In this document: positions 63,112-64,000 of the stretch, one piece after another
How the letters are laid out: every line of letters starts with the position of its first letter
Position numbering within the stretch: the stretch's first letter is position 1
From: Gammaproteobacteria bacterium
GTDB taxonomy: Bacteria; Pseudomonadota; Gammaproteobacteria; Pseudomonadales; Azotimanducaceae
DNA length: 64,000 bases
Assembly (NCBI GenBank): GCA_026709365.1
Contig: JAPOTD010000102.1
Location: 1,115-65,114 of the forward strand
Direction of reading: 5' to 3'
Program-made: the position numbers and the translations under genes
Notes under the pieces: model-generated
What the model was told of the DNA's origin: nothing
Databases searched by the model: none
What the model saw: only the letters and a program-made list of their open reading frames with translations

Positions 63112-63485
63112 CCCAGGTCACCTCCCTGGCGCGCAGCGGCTTGGCGGACTTTCTGATCCAACGCTTGAGCGCCGTGGTGCTGGCGCTCTACACCCTGTGC
63201 CTGCTGAGCTTCTTCGCCGCCAATGACGGCCTCGATCATGTTCAGTTGGCTGCGTTCTTCGGTTCCGCATCAATGCGCGCCTTCAGCGTTCTGGCGGTTC
63301 TCTCCACCGCCGCCCATGGCTGGATCGGCCTGTGGACGGTCGGCACGGACTACCTCAGGCCGCACTACTTCGGGGCCCAGGCGGCAGTCTTCCGAATGGT
63401 TTTCCAAGTGGGCTGCGGACTGCTGCTGTTCATCTACGTCTGGTGGGGCATTCGCCTCTTCTGGATGCTGCCGGGACCGGCTTAG
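63105..63485 (+). CDS. sdhD: Succinate dehydrogenase membrane anchor subunit
   Basis: A 126-residue membrane anchor from GTG 63105, overlapping sdhC by 7 bases. [20 protein letters not shown] is the usual first region (conserved Arg near the quinone site), and the [17 protein letters not shown] segment (about residues 68-84) includes the heme-ligand histidine and conserved aspartate-tyrosine. Three transmembrane segments, ending [12 protein letters not shown]. sdhA follows 4 bases later. Confidence 0.93.
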   Translation: MVTQVTSLARSGLADFLIQRLSAVVLALYTLCLLSFFAANDGLDHVQLAAFFGSASMRAFSVLAVLSTAAHGWIGLWTVGTDYLRPHYFGAQAAVFRMVFQVGCGLLLFIYVWWGIRLFWMLPGPA

Positions 63486-63489
63486 GACA

Positions 63490-64000
63490 ATGGGCGAAAT
63501 GCGCAAACTGGCATTCGACGGCCTCATTGTCGGCGGCGGCGGCGCCGGGCTGCGGGCCGCCCTTGAACTCGCGCAGTCCGGGCTCAAGACGGCCGTCATC
63601 TCCAAGGTGTTCCCCACCCGCTCCCACACGGTCTCCGCCCAAGGCGGCATCACCTGCGCCATCGCCAGCGAGGATCCGGACGACGACTGGCGGTGGCACA
63701 TGTACGACACGGTCAAGGGATCGGACTACATCGGCGACCAGGACGCCATCGAGTACATGTGCAGCGAAGGCCCCCAAGCGGTCTTCGAGCTGGAGCACAT
63801 GGGCCTGCCGTTTTCGCGCACCGAATCAGGCCGCATCTACCAGCGGCCGTTCGGCGGCCAGTCGAAGGACTACGGCAAGGGCGGGCAGGCGGCCCGCACC
63901 TGCGCCGCCGCCGACCGCACTGGGCATGCGCTGCTGCACACCCTCTACCAAGCGAACGTCAAGAACGGCGCAACCTTCCTCAACGAATGGTTCGCCGTTG
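63490..64000 (+). CDS. sdhA: Succinate dehydrogenase flavoprotein subunit (3' end outside the window)
   Basis: The first 170 residues of SdhA, from ATG 63490. FAD-binding [19 protein letters not shown] (about residues 15-33), the covalent-FAD region [14 protein letters not shown] (the histidine is the flavin attachment site) and the [20 protein letters not shown] block are intact. It oxidises succinate to fumarate in the TCA cycle and feeds electrons to the quinone pool via the SdhB iron-sulfur subunit. sdhB is expected just beyond the right edge. Confidence 0.95.
   Translation, partial: MGEMRKLAFDGLIVGGGGAGLRAALELAQSGLKTAVISKVFPTRSHTVSAQGGITCAIASEDPDDDWRWHMYDTVKGSDYIGDQDAIEYMCSEGPQAVFELEHMGLPFSRTESGRIYQRPFGGQSKDYGKGGQAARTCAAADRTGHALLHTLYQANVKNGATFLNEWFAV

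Overview
The window is GC-rich, densely coded chromosomal DNA from a free-living or host-associated gammaproteobacterium. The evidence is a complex I locus with an E. coli-like gene order and a fused nuoCD, an sdhCDA operon start, long-form hisG next to hisI, tRNA genes with encoded CCA, three large TonB-dependent receptors and several lipid/acyl-CoA enzymes. No phage, plasmid, CRISPR array, rRNA or intact transposase was found. The receptor and acyl-CoA content suggests a marine or sponge-associated organism that takes up complex organic substrates; that is inference from gene content.

Layout: 1-1665 (minus) is the end of an Mnh/Mrp-type Na+/H+ antiporter operon (E, F, G, DUF4040), preceded by a Rap1a-like exported protein. 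2453-4235 holds two tRNA genes with a lone ATPase between them. 4375-10987 holds a nitroreductase and a minus-strand MoxR-like AAA / vWA / GPP34 set, interrupted by a DUF4143 ATPase. 11202-12931 holds a small Cys-rich exported protein and hisI-hisG. 13190-24041 looks like a catabolic or uptake island: amidohydrolase, double-domain Lrp regulator, SnoaL-like protein, a gutted amidohydrolase pseudogene, two TonB receptors, a membrane protein and an SDR. 24393-29145 is nuoABCDEF and 37364-47210 is nuoGHIJKLMN. The complex I operon is split by about 8.2 kb carrying an ATPase-nuclease fusion, a MITE-like palindrome, a PcfJ-like gene, a WYL regulator, decayed HicB and PcfJ pieces, two phosphoribosyltransferase paralogues and an acyl-CoA ligase. 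47396-62469 is a second uptake/lipid island: TonB receptor, IsdG-like monooxygenase, FAD dehydrogenase, acyl-CoA dehydrogenase, two ATPases, LLM oxidoreductase, acyl-CoA synthetase, two MBL hydrolases and an SDR. 62737-64000 starts sdhCDA.

Three themes stand out. (1) A modular dispersed repeat, built from a GAGTTTCGC/GCGAAACTC palindrome, a variable GC hairpin and a conserved tail of about 30 bases, occurs at seven intergenic loci, with two units at one of them. (2) Five solitary P-loop ATPases are scattered through the window. Two are paralogous, two carry PD-(D/E)XK-like C-termini, and three have palindromic or phased repeats upstream that look like private operators. (3) There is clear gene decay and insertion: a split nuo operon, an amidohydrolase deleted between 9-bp direct repeats, a HicB remnant and a PcfJ-like remnant.
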